Assembly (NCBI GenBank): GCA_024516035.1
Contig: CM044963.1
Location: 27,011,732 to 27,075,731, forward strand
DNA: 64,000 nucleotides
Direction: 5' to 3'
DNA from: Bactericera cockerelli
Taxonomy: Eukaryota > Arthropoda > Insecta > Hemiptera > Triozidae
The translations under genes were made by a program, and so were the position numbers. Below are positions 28,985 through 41,180 of the stretch, one piece after another. The notes beneath the pieces are model-generated. The model ran no database searches, had not been told where the DNA came from, and saw nothing but the letters and a program-made list of their open reading frames with translations. Each line of letters opens with the position of its first letter. Position 1 is the stretch's first letter.

Positions 28985-29430
28985 TATTCTTAGGCTGAAT
29001 CTCAGTTGGAGCAGACTTTTCACGCAGAAAATTCTCTTCCCCTCTGAACTCGTGAGGTTTAGTAGGCGACCACAACGCCCAGCCTGGCCTAGACCCTAGA
29101 CCCTGGTACCTACAGCTTGTTATAGACATTTTCGGGACTCAGTCCTTGTTGTGACCGCTTCCTTACAAGGTTCATGATTTGATTTTAATAATGATACTCT
29201 TTAATAGTGGAAGATAACCAGCAGGCGAGGTATATACCTCGGAAGCTCGGTTTTTGCCATAGGCAAAAACCCCGCCCTTTAGTAAGAACATACCTATATG
29301 TTTAATTGTTTATATATATTTCTCTATTCTTTTTCCTTTTCATTGTATATATTGCTTCCATTTTTTCATTGTTATAATAATTAGTTGTACTGTCTTTTTA
29401 TATCCAATAAAGTGTTTCATAATAATAACA
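28985..29430. repeat. Mixed SINE fragments
   Basis: 28990-29075 (GAGCAGACTTTTCACGCAGA, GAACTCGTGAGG) resembles 50225-50280. 29205-29235 is a family C scrap (GATAACCAGCAGGCGAGGT). The rest is AT-rich and ends in CCAATAAAGTG. Confidence 0.4.
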
Positions 29431-29970
29431 CCTTAACCGTCTTGTGTGACAACTATGTCAAACAGTAACCTTTGACTTGTCACAGTCAAACAGTCACACG
29501 AGTCAAAGTCCCAGAGTAACTTTAATGTCACACACGTTATTGCTGAGGCAGTCAACGTGAAAAAGAAAATACAGTGCCAATTATGGACACAATACATCCT
29601 CGTGATTGGTTCATCATGACAATTTTGCCATGTGTATAGGTACAATGTGCTCAATCGATTTTCTTCAAATTTATTTCACAAATCACATGGTAGAATACTG
29701 TTTTTCCTACATTCTAGAATCTACAAAAAAAAAAGTGTACAGAATTTCGTCAAAATCCGTTCGGTAGTTTCTGAGATTTGCGCGTTACAATTGAGGAATG
29801 TATTTAACCGATAGATCGACACAAAACCAAAGTTTCTCAGAAGGTTACGAAACGTCCAGAAATATTGAAATCTTAGCATATTAATTTTTTTAGATACAAA
29901 AACAAACACAATAATTCCGATTTCTAATATTAAAAAAAATTGGGAAGGAAAATCGCTCTGTTTGGTTATT
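29431..29970. other. Unassigned
   Basis: AT-rich with several CAGTCAAACAGTCAC-like short repeats near 29480. No gene seen. Confidence 0.35.
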
Positions 29971-29974
29971 GTGT

Positions 29975-30150
29975 AAACTGTAAATGCTCAAAGCATTCTC
30001 TAAAAGCTAACCCTCAGAGTCTTATTATTATGTGGTCACAAAATCAAATACCTGAGGAAAAACTCATGCACTCAGCACTGGGTGGGATTCGAACCAACGG
30101 ATCCCTATGCTACCAGACTAGTGCCTCAACCATTTGACTACCGATGCACC
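29975..30150 (-). repeat. SINE family C
   Basis: Reverse copy with AACCCTCAGAGTCTTATTAT, GTGGGATTCGAACCAACGGA and AACCATTTGACTACCG. Confidence 0.7.
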
Positions 30151-30769
30151 TCTTGAGGGATTTAAGCTTATCAGCAACACCTCCAAGGTTGGCCTTATCA
30201 CTCTCATCAGGTCATTGAACTTTAGGTCCTTCTAAATGTATCCCCGCACTCACTTGAAGAGTGAGGCATTGACACAAACAAGCAATAATGAGTCTCAATA
30301 AAACATTTTACTATTAAAAAAATTGAAGTAGGTAGGTACATAATATATGTAGAGAAAGAGAGAGACTTATTATTATACAACACTCTATTAAAAAAATCGC
30401 CCTCAATAATGGCTAGGCTAATGTTGCGCGATATATTTTCATTTTAGGATATATTGTATGTATTCACTGTAATGTTTTTTTGAAAATAAATAAATAACAA
30501 CACTTTATTAGATATAAATGGACATTATGTACATACAAATAATTATTTTAACAATGGAAAAAATGGAAACAAAATACATTATGCAATAAAAATGAAAAAG
30601 AATAGAAAATATATAAAAACATATGTCTTACAAGGGAAGGAGGGAGAGAGAGAGAGAGAGGGAAGGAGAGAGGAAAATGTGGGTGTTAGCGAGCAGTATG
30701 AAATATTTCGCGTGTTACGGGGTCAATGACCTGAGCTGATACTGAATACCCGGGCTCAAGACATTGACC

Positions 30770-31090
30770 TTCTCTCTCTCTCTTTCTGTCTTATATATCT
30801 CTTTCTTTTCTTTTCTTTTTTTTTCTTTCTTCTCTCTCTCTCCTCTCTCTCTCTTTCTGTCTTATATATCTCTTTCTTTTCTTTTCTTTGCTTTTCTTTT
30901 CTTTTTTTTTCTTTCTCTCTCTCTCTCTCTCTCTCTATTTCTCTCTTATATATCTCTTTCTTTTCTTTTATTCTCTCTTTTCTTTTCTTGTCTTTTCTGT
31001 TCCCTTCTTTCATTTTCTTTCTTTTCTTCATTTCTTTTCCCTTCTCTTCTTTTCTCTGTTTTTCTTTCTTTTCCTTTCTCCTGCTTTTAC
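30770..31090. repeat. CT/TTTTC-rich low-complexity tract
   Basis: Polypyrimidine; a segment CTCTTTCTGTCTTATATATCTC recurs three times at about 70-100-bp spacing. Confidence 0.9.
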
Positions 31091-31457
31091 AAGTAGCTAA
31101 TTCATCGAAAGAACTCTTACAGGGCTACATTATGATACAGGATTAAGGTTAAGCTAAACCAGACAAGCTCTCAAGTAAGAGTTTGAATCAATCACGACGC
31201 ACTATAGCCAAAGTTAAGGCAATCTAATTCTGTTTTATAATTTGGGCTGAGTATTCAAGCTCTTTTTTTACGATGGTACAAAGTCTCAATTGCCAAATGG
31301 GTGGAAATTATAATTCTGATTTTGGATGAAGCTGTATTTGGTGACCTTCTTTTTTTCAGCTTCCTCTGCAGTAGAACCAGCCAGCCCCTCGTCGAGTCAT
31401 GGGAGATATGCTTACTTGTTAAATATCTAAAAAGGGAGATAAAATAATAATATATGT

Positions 31458-31600
31458 ATGATAATAATAACACTCTTTCGTGGAAGGTTAATGATGAAAG
31501 CATTTCCTACCACTTAATCCTCGGAGTCTTATTATTACGTGGTCACAAACCGAAATTAATGAGGAAAAATTAATGCACTGGGTGGGATTCGAACCAACGT
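31458..31600 (-). repeat. SINE family C
   Basis: AATAATAACACTCTTTCGTGG, TCCTCGGAGTCTTATTATTA, GGGTGGGATTCGAACCAACG. Confidence 0.65.
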
Positions 31601-31784
31601 ATAAACCTAATAACCAAAAGATATAAATAAAATACTATAGACCATATTATTATATGGTGGAAGTTGACTTCTTCTTGAGGGATAAAGTAAGGAAACTGGA
31701 AAGACGTATGATGTTAACTCTACCCTCCTCTCATTCCATTTCATTACAAGCTTACATCTTATACTCTCTTTTCTGCTCTGCATA

Positions 31785-32035
31785 TCTCTTCCATCCCTAT
31801 CTCTCCTTCTCTCTCTCTTTTTCTCCACCCCCTCTTTCTCTCTCTCCTTCCCTCTCTCTCTATCTATCTCTCTCTTTCCCTTTTCTTCTCTCTCTCTCTC
31901 TCCCTCGCTATCTCTCTCTTTCGATCATTCCCTTCTTTCTCTCTTCTCTCTCTCTCTCTCTTCTCTTTCTTTTTTCTCATCTCTCTCGCTCTCTCCTCCT
32001 CTTTATCTCCCACTTTCTCCCTCTCTTTCACGTCA
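31785..32035. repeat. CT microsatellite tract
   Basis: (CT)n with TTTT, CCC and ATCTAT interruptions. Confidence 0.9.
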
Positions 32036-32194
32036 TTCCTAGCCTTGACTTTGTGTCAGCCCGAGTTGCCATTCAATAACAGAGTTGCCACGTGCCCCTT
32101 GTAAATGCAACTTTCCCGGAACTCTGCGCGGAGATATGAGAACATGTAATGTCGGCTTATTACGGGACCACGAGGCAAACAAAGTTGGTTGGAA

Positions 32195-32300
32195 ATGAAA
32201 TATAAACCTAATGAAATATAAGCCTAATAGAATCTAAGCCTAATGAAATATAAGCCTAATAGAATCTAAGCCTAATGAAATATAAGCCTGACGAGAAATA
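32195..32300. repeat. Short tandem repeat of AT(A/C)TAAGCCTAATGAA
   Basis: About six 15-17-bp units alternating GAAATATAAGCCTAAT and AGAATCTAAGCCTAAT. Confidence 0.8.
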
Positions 32301-32889
32301 AGCACAAGTGCGCCTACTTGGAATACATAAATAGAATAGAAATTGCCTTGCTGATACTGCCGGGGTAAGATTAAATTAATCGAAATTCATACAGACTCTG
32401 TTTCGTGCGAATATACCTAGACTGGCTGGCGCGTGTTCTCTTGACAAACAAGCTTGGTAAAAATGAACTAGTGGTTCTCTGAACTGTAAACCTCACACTC
32501 AATCAAGCATGAGGACATGGAGACTCTTCATAGAATACCCCACTCGATAGGTTTTAATTAAAAATATCAAACGACCCTTTTTTTGGCTCTTCTTCGATAT
32601 TTTACCACAGAACTGCCCCCTTCGCTTTCATGATCACCAAATTCTACAAATTTTCAAGAGCCTTGCTTGTTTCAATAAAAATAGAAAAACTTTTTTCAAT
32701 TTTCACCAAAACGGCCCCCATTTGGCCCCGAGTGGCCTAATACGGCCCAAAAACTATAGGTAAAATTTTAGGATATGTATACAATTTTTTACCAATTAGC
32801 ATTCGGTTGGGAGTTATCGCGGAACAGACAGACAGACTGACAGACAAACGAAAGGTAAATCGTCCAGTATGCAAGTTAAAACAGAACCA

Positions 32890-33022
32890 GCGTTGGCTTG
32901 GTTCTGGGGGCCCTTGGCGCATAATTATTAGCCTCCTTGTAAAGACAGTGGTAGAAGTGCTGAGTCATTCCTCCACTGGCTACCATCGTTCACGATGACG
33001 GCACCCTATGATGATGATGATA
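32890..33022 (+). repeat. Second copy of the 4.6-kb dispersed repeat body
   Basis: GGCTTGGTTCTGGGGGCCCT, TAGCCTCCTTGTAAAGACAG, CATTCCTCCACTGGC, GATGATGATG end. Confidence 0.7.
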
Positions 33023-33124
33023 CCTTGTTTATAATGCCGAGGTAAGACTGAAAAGTCCCTTTACTCCAGCAGTCAAACAGGTCTCATGTATTTCATGGGT
33101 ACATGTTATAATTAAATATAAATA

Positions 33125-33645
33125 AATGGAACCGACCTCAGTAGCTTGATCGATAAGCCGGCAGACTTATAACCAGGTGGTCGGTGGTTCCGTTTTCAGC
33201 ATAATATATACTGAGTGTTTCAGAAAAGTGTGCCTGTATTTTATCCACGGGTTATATAGACCATTTTAGGGGGTCAAATCTATAAAAAAAAGGGCGAAAG
33301 TGCTTCGTAAGGGAGATTTAGTTAACCCTCCTGTGGCCGCCCCTGAGAGTGCAATGACCTCGATTTACACATCAAAATAACGGCCTCATCTTGGTCAGTC
33401 AATTTTTTCCGCGTTTCAATATCTCTAACAGGTAAGGCATAGTTCAAAATCTTAGATTTTTTAAAGAACCTTTATGAAGCATTTTCGCCCTCTTTGTTAT
33501 AGATTTGACCCCCCTAAAATAGTCCATATAACACGTTGTTAAAATAAAGGCACACTTTTCTGAAATACCCTGTATTTAGTAAAGCTAGATTGAATAGTTG
33601 TGAGATCACGAAAGTGATTAACACAAATATGATAACTTTCAAACA
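33125..33645 (+). repeat. SINE family B split by a MITE
   Basis: Head 33130-33208 (CTCAGTAGCTTGATCGATAA..TCGGTGGTTCCGTTTTCAGC) and 3' part 33575-33640 (TTTAGTAAAGCTAGATTGAA..ATGATAACTTT) are one SINE interrupted by 33211-33572. Confidence 0.85.
33211..33572. mobile_element. TA-flanked MITE, 362 bp (Tc1/mariner type)
   Basis: Ends CTGAGTGTTTCAGAAAAGTG and complement of CAGGGTATTTCAGAAAAGTG, flanked by TA (33209-33210; 33573-33574). Inverted repeats extend over 100 bp (GGGGGTCAAATCTATAA, AGGGCGAAA). No coding capacity. Confidence 0.82.
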
Positions 33646-33739
33646 AATAAATGTATTTCCTTCTGTTATTATATTAGAATTTGAGTGGGTAGCACAGAAT
33701 TATAGGACTTTTCCGTCAACATCCTAATATCTCAATTTG

Positions 33740-33898
33740 CCTATAATTCTTCCTCATTTTTCCTCACGAGGTATGAGTGGACACCGAAAATCCAAGAACA
33801 GAGTAGAAAAAATGCTGCGCCGCCGGGGATCGAACCCAGGTCATCACTCGTGCAATGTCTAGCGCGCTAACTCACTCCGCCACGGTGAATACGACGTA
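33740..33898 (-). repeat. SINE family D
   Basis: TCCTCACGAGGTATGAGTGG, GCCGGGGATCGAACCCAGGT, TAGCGCGCTAACTCACTCCG, CCACGGTG. Confidence 0.78.
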
Positions 33899-34299
33899 AG
33901 ATTCAGGAGTTCCCTGATTTCAGGGATTTCAGCAGTCTGAACAAGTTTTTATTGTCTGTCCTTTTTTAAAAAATAGTGAAATGTACATTGAATATACGTT
34001 CAAAAGTTTAATAAAAGTTTGATCAACGTATAGAAAAGTATGTGCAAACAAAAGGTATAACTACTTTTTTAATCACAATCTATAAAGAAGCATGGAAAAA
34101 ATACTTCACATAATCTATAAGATAATTCTCGGAATTAGTATATTAATGAAATTTAAAAGTCGAATGGATGATTTTTATTTTTTATAACTTCTCAAAAAAA
34201 AAAAAAAAAAAAAAAAAAAAGGTACCTAGGTAGGTAGGTACCTATATTTCAGAAGAAGTTTTATCGCAAAAGTCGAACGGTGAAAAAATATCCTAAGGA

Positions 34300-34525
34300 T
34301 CTAAGTAGTATCTTACCCATACCGTAGTGTACCTTCCCTCTGATGGGCGAGAAGTGACACAGTACTTCCCATTTAGGTGCTGGGTCAACACGAGCGCATC
34401 GGAAGGTATCTCGTACAAACAACTGTAACCAAATTTTCAATACAATTTTTTGTCACCGCGGGGGTTCGAATCCGGGACCTATCACATGGTGAGCGATATA
34501 ACACAGAGCTAACTGTGCTAGCTAA
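34300..34525 (-). repeat. SINE family A
   Basis: CTTACCCATACCGTAGTGTA, CACAGTACTTCCCATTTAGG, and B box GGGGTTCGAATCCGGG. Confidence 0.72.
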
Positions 34526-34639
34526 TATATCAATCCTATCTCCTTGGTGATGATAAGAGTGACGTTAGATCCGAAATTTCAAGGAGACCTGGAGATTATT
34601 TATGAACCTTCAAACCAATTTGTTGGGACTTAGGTTAAA

Positions 34640-35260
34640 CTAAACAAATTGGTTCAGTATTATGTAAACAATAACTTGTTACCTTGACAACACGCTGGGC
34701 CATGGGGACTATCGTTATAACAAATTTATCCATAACAATAAATGCTCTAAAGTATCCATAGCAATAGAGAATTTCTCCATAACAATAAATGACTAAAGAA
34801 TATATCCATAACATTAATTGTTCTAAATAATTTATCAATAACAATAAATGCTATAAAGAATTTATCCATAACCATCATTCTCAGAAATTTAGTAACCATA
34901 GCAACCATCATTCTAAGAAATGTAGTAACCATAGCAACCATCATTCTAAGAAATGTAGTAACCATAGCAACCATCATTCTAAGAAATGTAGTAACCATAG
35001 CAACCATCATTCTAAGAAATGTAGTAACCATACCAACCATCTTTCTAAGAAATGTAGAAACCATAGCAACCATCATTCTAAGAAATGTAGTAACCATAGC
35101 AACCATCATTCTAAGAAATGTAGTAACCATAGCAACCATCATTCTAAGAAATGTAGTAACCATAGCAACCATCATTCTAAGAAATGTAGTAACCATAGAA
35201 ACGATCATTCTAACGAATGTATCCATAGCAACTATTATTGTAAATAATGTAACCATAGAA
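34640..35260. repeat. 33-bp minisatellite with degenerate left flank
   Basis: About 11-12 units of CATAGCAACCATCATTCTAA/GAAATGTAGTAAC from about 34865 to 35245. To the left, looser units (TCCATAACAATAAATG) continue to about 34720. The 33-bp length keeps a minus-strand frame open (MVAMVTTFLR repeats), which is a by-product. Confidence 0.9.
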
Positions 35261-35729
35261 GCCACTCTTACACTATGCATTCAACAAATACTATCTTTTT
35301 AATGTAAACAAATCGAGAGTTACCTTGACAACAGATTGATAGAGCAACATAGTGATTATCTTCTTATTCATCATCTTCTTCTTGTTCTTCTTCCTACATA
35401 ACTGTAAACGAGCGCTTCCTGGTCGAGGATAGTGTAAGACGACCTTGCCGGGGGGATTTCGTAGGACATCGTGTAAACAAACGACTATAAATAAACCTGG
35501 AGGATGAATAAAATCTACTGGTCGGAATGATGAATATCATTGATTCTAACAGAGGAGGCACTGAGGTGCAGCGTTTTTTTTTTGCGTTAAGCGCCGCTTT
35601 CAACTGCATGGTGATATGATAGCCTTTTTCTATTTTTGAAAAGGTAGTTCCGCCCAGCAACCGCTTTCGCATTACTTCAGGGTACTTTCCCTTTACATCC
35701 ATGCCATTCCCAAAACGGAAAAACTTGGT

Positions 35730-35820
35730 TAAATCTTTCCGCTCCGGTCGGGATTCGAACCCGTAATCTCCGAGTCAGCAACCAATGCTCTTAACCACTG
35801 AGTCATGGAGGTCGGCTGAT
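35730..35820 (-). repeat. tRNA-like SINE head
   Basis: GGTCGGGATTCGAACCCGTA (B box) and CTCTTAACCACTGAGTCATG (A box) in reverse; acceptor pairing absent. Confidence 0.55.
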
Positions 35821-36149
35821 ACGACAGCCTATTAGAACGGATTCAAACGAAACATGGCTCCTCGTTTTGCATCATCAAAAATGAATGTACCCCCACCGGT
35901 TCCGAGATAACGAGCTTTCCTTGGGTGGGCCTAGATACAACCCCTGTCCAATCGGTTGAGAACCCCTCGATCCCGGGACACGTTTTTTTTTTCAATCTAC
36001 GAGGTAAAATGTAAAACTGGGTAATAATGATAATAATGATGATACTACTACTGAGGGTAATAGTAGATATGTAGTGGTTAGTAACAATAATAATAATGAA
36101 GCGGTGAGAGGAAAATAAAGGTCAAGGTTTCCTGGCATCTCCAGGAAGG

Positions 36150-36900
36150 TAAAATGGGGAGAGGGAGCGAGGGAAGGGTGTGGCTGGGAGATATAGCTGC
36201 TAGTGGTGGGTATGAGGGTGGGGAGGGTGTGGCTGGGAGATATAGCTGCTAGTGGTGGGTATGAGAGAGGGGAGGGTGTGAGGAAGAGAGGGTGAGAAAT
36301 AGGGTGTAACTGTGGGGTGGTGGAGAGAGGGGAGGGATCTTTCCCTCAGGAGAGAGAGAGAGGGGGGGGTAACTGTGGAGCGTAGGAGGGAAAGGGAGGG
36401 TGTGGCTGGTAGATATACCTGCTTGTGGTGAGTATGAGAGAGGGTGTGCAACAGAGACAGCGAGGGGGAGGGATAGGGGGTGACGGAGAGAGAGGGGGGG
36501 AAAGAAAGAGAGAGGGAGAGAAATAAAGAGAAAGGGAGAGAGAGAGAAAGAGAGACAGTGAGGGGGACAGATAGGAAGAGATGGAGAGTAATGGGGAGAG
36601 AGAGAGGAAGGAAAACCGGGTTAACGAGAGAGAGAGAGAGAGAGAGAGGAGTGATAGTAGGGAGAGAAAATGAATAAATTTCTGGGTGATATACCTCTGC
36701 TACTGGTTCTGATTGAGATGAGAGAGAGAGAGGTAGAGAGAGAGGGAGAAAGAGAGAGAGAGAGAGAGAGAGAAGAGTGATGGGGAGGGAGAGAAAGAGA
36801 ATAAATTTCTGGGTGATATACCTGCTACCTACTGGTTCTGATTGAGATGAGAGAGAGCGAAAGAGAAAAGAGAAGGAGAGAGAGAGAGAGGGAGGGAAAG
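36150..36900. repeat. GA-rich tract with longer tandem units
   Basis: GGGTGTGGCTGGGAGATATAGCTGC... units at 36177, 36226 and 36398. AAATTTCTGGGTGATATACC...GGTTCTGATTGAGATGAGAG is duplicated at 36676 and 36803. (GA)n in between. Confidence 0.88.
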
Positions 36901-37374
36901 AGAACGGAGTTAGAGACCAAGGGAAGTATTGGGTAGAAACATTGAGTTTGGATGAGAAATTTTCATTGAATCATCTTCCCATTGAATCAACCCAGATATA
37001 GCGGTGAAATTTTTTGTCTCTTTCATCCATTGAAATTTGCAGCCATCCAAACTTTCACACTCAAGAATAAATCAAAATAAAAGTGATGTCAACTTATCAC
37101 TCGGACTCTAAACAAAGAGTTTTAGGTGTCGCCAACCATCCCCAACAAGTTGAATTAATTAGAAAAATCCACAGCGTAGTACCTTTGAAGCGTCCTTCTG
37201 GAAGGACGTCAGCCTAATCTGGGTTAAGTTAGTGTTTCCTCTATTCGACCACATGGCCCATACGGCAGGAACTGTATTAGAAATCATATTAATTAACCCC
37301 TCTCTAGTAGTCTAGTGGAAGGTGGTTACGGTTCCAGTCATGTGTGCCTAACTGCCTACACAAACAATAACCAG

Positions 37375-37720
37375 GAGGAGAGAGAAGGGAGGGAGAGAAT
37401 TAGAAAGAAAAATAGAGAGAGAGAGTGTGTGGGATGGATAGAAAGAGAAAGAGGGAGAGAGACAGAGGAAAGGAGAGGGAAGCAGAAAGAGAGAGAGAAA
37501 GAGAAGGAGAGAGAGAGAGTAAAAAAAGAGAGAGAAAGATATTGAGAAAGAAAAGTGGAGGCAGAGAGGGAGAATTAGAGAAAAATAGAGAGAGAGAGAG
37601 CGATAAACCAAAACGTGCCGAAACCCAGAATTAGATTATGGGGAGGAAAAACCACACCTCCTAGGTTATTATTCGGGAAGAGATGGGGGAAGAGAGAGAG
37701 AGAGAGAGATAAACCAACAA
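37375..37720. repeat. GA microsatellite tract
   Basis: (GA)n with short interruptions; AACCAAAACGTGCCG and AACCAAAACGGG flank the inner part. Confidence 0.88.
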
Positions 37721-37799
37721 AATTGGGGGGCAATAACCAAAACGGGAGGTAATAACGATTAATATGCAAGTTGATGGAATTATTTTCTGAGTTACTTGA

Positions 37800-37925
37800 T
37801 TTTATAAAAAATTGGGTTTAACGCCGCTTTCAACTAACGTGGATAGCTGCTAAGATTCCCAGCGAATGGACGGTAAAAACCCCCGTCCTGACTATCTATC
37901 TCAATCAGGACGTTAAAACCGAATA
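37800..37925 (-). repeat. SINE family E tail variant
   Basis: GGGTTTAACGCCGCTTTCAA, GATTCCCAGCGAATGGACGG, CCCCCGTCCTGA; related to the tail at 50330-50390. Confidence 0.5.
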
Positions 37926-38021
37926 GAATGAACTGGTCACTATAGATCTAACTACGTCGCAGTGTTAATTGTTAGGGTTTCACTGAAAACCCTGCAACCA
38001 GATCAGATAATAATAAAAAAC

Positions 38022-38278
38022 TCAGCATGTTGAATACACCGGTTCCCTTCAGAACACCGAAGTTAAGCGACAACAGGCGAGGTTAAGACTTGGATGGGTG
38101 ACCATTCAAATTCTAATTCTCGTGACGCTGGCTTTTCCCGGGCCCCACTCAGGCTGGGTGAGGTCAATGTGAGTAGCAGGTTTGTGAGTTTCCTGCGAAT
38201 GGAGGGTAAAACCCCCGTCGTGATATGACCATGGCAGTTGAAAGCGACGTTAAACCCCACTTAAAATAAAAAAAAACT
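38022..38278 (+). repeat. SINE family E (5S-derived), young copy
   Basis: CATGTTGAATACACCGGTTC, ACACCGAAGTTAAGCGAC, GACTTGGATGGGTGACCATT, CGTGACGCTGGC, body with GGTAAAACCCCCGTCGTGAT and AAAGCGACGTTAAACCCC, A-rich tail. Confidence 0.88.
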
Positions 38279-38439
38279 ACTCAATTTTCCTCACGAGGTA
38301 TGAGCAAAGCCCGGACATCTAAGTACCAAGAAAATCGAGGACTGCATGGGAGAGAATGAGAAATGAAATGATGCAAAGAGGAATTGAAGATACTTTTGCG
38401 TGTGATAGAGAATCGGTTGCCATGACAACGCTCGAGAGT

Positions 38440-38530
38440 AAAAGAGGGGAAGTGAAGGATAAGTAGGAGAAGAGGGGAAGTGAAGGATAAGTAGGAGAAG
38501 AGGGGAAGTGAAGGAGTGGGGGAGAGAGAA
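38440..38530. repeat. 28-bp tandem repeat
   Basis: GAGGGGAAGTGAAGGATAAG/TAGGAGAA repeated three times. Confidence 0.8.
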
Positions 38531-38584
38531 AGAGGGGAGATTGAAAACCTTGACCTGTGTTCTAGCTCCAGAACTGCACACACA

Positions 38585-39245
38585 ATTCCCTACCCTCTCT
38601 CTCTCTCTCTCTCTCATTCCTCTCCTCTTCTCCCTTTATCTTTTCCCCTATTTCTTCTCCTCTCTCTCCCCTCCCCCTCCCCTCCCACTTTTCCCTTCTT
38701 CTCATCTCTTTCTACTTCGTTCACGAAAGTTTTTCTTCACTCTCTTCTTTTCATCCCCCCATCCTCATTCAATTTTCTTTCTTTCCGTACCTCGGTTCTT
38801 CTCTCACTCTCTCTCCTTCTCTTTATCTCAATGTTTTTCTTTCCTCTCTCTCTCTCCTTCTCTTTATCTCCATGTTTTTTCTTCCCTCTCTCTCTAATTT
38901 ATCTCTCTCTCATTACTGTACCAGTATACCTCTTTGGAAGTATTTGCATCATTCCGCTTCTGAGAAATGGGACGCTTGCTCTTGACATCATTTCGTTCTA
39001 CTTTTTCCCATCATTATCTTTCTCTCCCTCCCTCTCTTTCTCTCTCCCTCCTATATCTCTATCTCTCTCTCTCTCTCTCTCTTTGTTCTTTATCTTCTTC
39101 CCTATTTTCTGATTGCTCTTCTCCTTTCCTTCTCTCTCTCTTTCCCTCCTAGCTCGCTTCCTTTTTCTTTCTTTCTTTCTCTCCCTCTCTTCTCATTGCT
39201 CTATTCCTTCCCTTCTCTTTGTCTCCCAATTCACTCTTTCTCTCT
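38585..39245. repeat. CT-rich low-complexity tract
   Basis: Long polypyrimidine region with TTCTCTTTATCTCAATGTTT repeated twice near 38820-38880. Frames through it are low complexity. Confidence 0.9.
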
Positions 39246-39361
39246 GAATTTGGAAACCTACTTTCTTGATTTTGAATAATGATTTTCTGAATTTTTTTTA
39301 TATGAAAAGGTGTAATCTTTTTATCATTTTTTTATTCGACCCTAAATTAAATAATCTTTAG

Positions 39362-39552
39362 TCAAAGACAACCACCAGGCGAGGTTAATGCTCAAAGCAT
39401 TTTCTACCACCTAACCTCAGAGTCTTATTATTCTGTGGTCACAAACTCAAGACAATTAGGCAAAATTCATGCACTGGATGGGATTCGAACCAACGGATCC
39501 CTACGCTGCCTTGTATTACCAGACTAGCGCGTTAACCACTTGAATACTAGTC
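39362..39552 (-). repeat. SINE family C
   Basis: ACCAGGCGAGGTTAATGCTC, ACCTCAGAGTCTTATTATTC, GATGGGATTCGAACCAACGG, CTAGCGCGTTAACCACTTGA. Confidence 0.8.
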
Positions 39553-39741
39553 CAGGTTTATTTGTACATAATAGCATAGGTAACACATAGTTGTCTAACC
39601 CCATACTAAGGGGATACAGTCCTCTTGTTTTGTGGGGCAGTAGCATAAGAGATTACCATAGGCAACAACCCCGCCCTTTAGTTAGGACATATGTTTATAT
39701 AATATATTTTTCTAATAAATAAGTTAATTAAAATTATAATC

Positions 39742-39960
39742 CAGCGTCGATGGTGCGTTGAATGCACCGATTCTCGTTGGATCACCGAAGTTAAGCAACG
39801 TCCAGCGAGGTGAAGACTTCGTGATGCTGGCATTCCGGCCCAACCCAGGCTGGGTGAGGTTCATGTGGGTAGCAGGCTTGGAAGTTTCCTGCGAATGGAG
39901 GGTAACACCCCCGTCTTGATATGACCATGCAGTTCAAAGCGACGTTAAACCAAAAAACTC
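39742..39960 (+). repeat. SINE family E (5S-derived), variant subfamily
   Basis: CCAGCGTCGATGGTGCGTTG, TCACCGAAGTTAAGCAACGT, CTGGCATTCCGGCCCAACCC, GTTTCCTGCGAATGGAGGGT. Confidence 0.82.
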
Positions 39961-40077
39961 GTGCTACTACCAATGCGCCAGCCACAACGGTGGTCACTAC
40001 TGCCCGTAGTCCAGTGTTTGATTCCCGGAAGTAGCAGGCCTTCGTGTTCCCTCCAAACAACTAAGACCTGCTACCCA

Positions 40078-40195
40078 CATTAACTAAGGTTAATGTGGGT
40101 AGCAGGTTTGTGAGTTTCCTGCGAATGGAGGGTAACACCCCCGTCATGATATGACCATGTAGTTGAAAGCGACGTTAAAACCAAAAAAAAAAATA
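40078..40195 (+). repeat. SINE family E tail
   Basis: TTAATGTGGGTAGCAGGTTT to CGACGTTAAAACC and A-run. Confidence 0.7.
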
Positions 40196-40551
40196 TATAA
40201 TATTAAAGTAGTGTTTAAGTTATATTTTTTTTTTTAATAATAATAATAATAGATATTACCAGACTTACCATTAGAGATATTGCACAGTAAAACCTTAAGC
40301 GTAGACTTGTGAGACGGCCTAGCAGGCTGATCACTGGCCTGGGACATTGGCCTTGAGAAATAATGGTCTAAAAAATCAGCCAAGGAGCTTCTCAGCTTGG
40401 AGGTCGAGGGTTCATTGTCCGGAGGAGACGAGTCAGTGCTAGTCACTGGAGTCACTCATCAGTGAGCTCCTGAGTTCTCCTTTCAGCTTGAACTTGGATG
40501 ACACGGGATTTAACACTTTGAGCCCATGAATACCATATAATAATAATAATA

Positions 40552-40765
40552 ATAATATCGCCTTATTTATACTGCCCGATAAGGACTATTAAAGTCCCAT
40601 TATTCCAGCAGTAAGCCCAAGAGTCCCAAGACATATTATTATGTGGTAAAAATCCCAAATGGGAGGATAACTTGTCATGTCCCGGCTGGGTTTCGGACCC
40701 ACGACCTCTGGAACCTGTGGATTCACAGAGTGCCGCCTTTACCACTGAGCTACCGGACAGACAGA
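40552..40765 (-). repeat. SINE family F
   Basis: Reverse of a tRNA-like head (TCCGGTAGCTCAGTGGTAAA; GGTCGTGGGTCCGAAACCC) with body ATTTGGGATTTTTACCACAT and CGGGCAGTATAAATAAGGCG. A second copy is at 50655-50845. Confidence 0.72.
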
Positions 40766-41180
40766 TATATGACTCTCAGCTGACATTTCATAAAGGACAT
40801 GAACCTCACCCGAAATTAGACTGTGGACATGAGTACTCTATTATATCATAAAGTATAAAAGGTACAGATGAAAAACGTAAATTTATCGAATTTTCTCGAC
40901 AAAATACACATTATTTTACAATAAAAAACTTTGGTACGAAAGATGCAAAACGGATTTTTTGCCTTGGTCCCTCGTGGTCACTCGCCGATCCCAGCTCTGG
41001 GGCTCAAAGTGTTAAGTTTATTTATTTATTTATTTCAATACACGGGCGGACCCTATGCTATCTAATTATAATATTGTACCCTAACTATCAAAAAATAAAC
41101 TATTAAACTTAGTACTAATAAACAATTTTAAATATAACAATGTAAAATAAATAAGTCTCAGTGTTACACCCGTATTATTT

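Noticed and set aside
34747..35280. 177-codon minus frame (MVAMVTTFLR)
   Set aside because: 33-bp tandem repeat translated; no coding evidence.
38022..38135. Functional 5S rRNA gene
   Set aside because: The 5S part is altered in several helices, is fused to a SINE body with A-rich tail, and recurs dispersed in both orientations.
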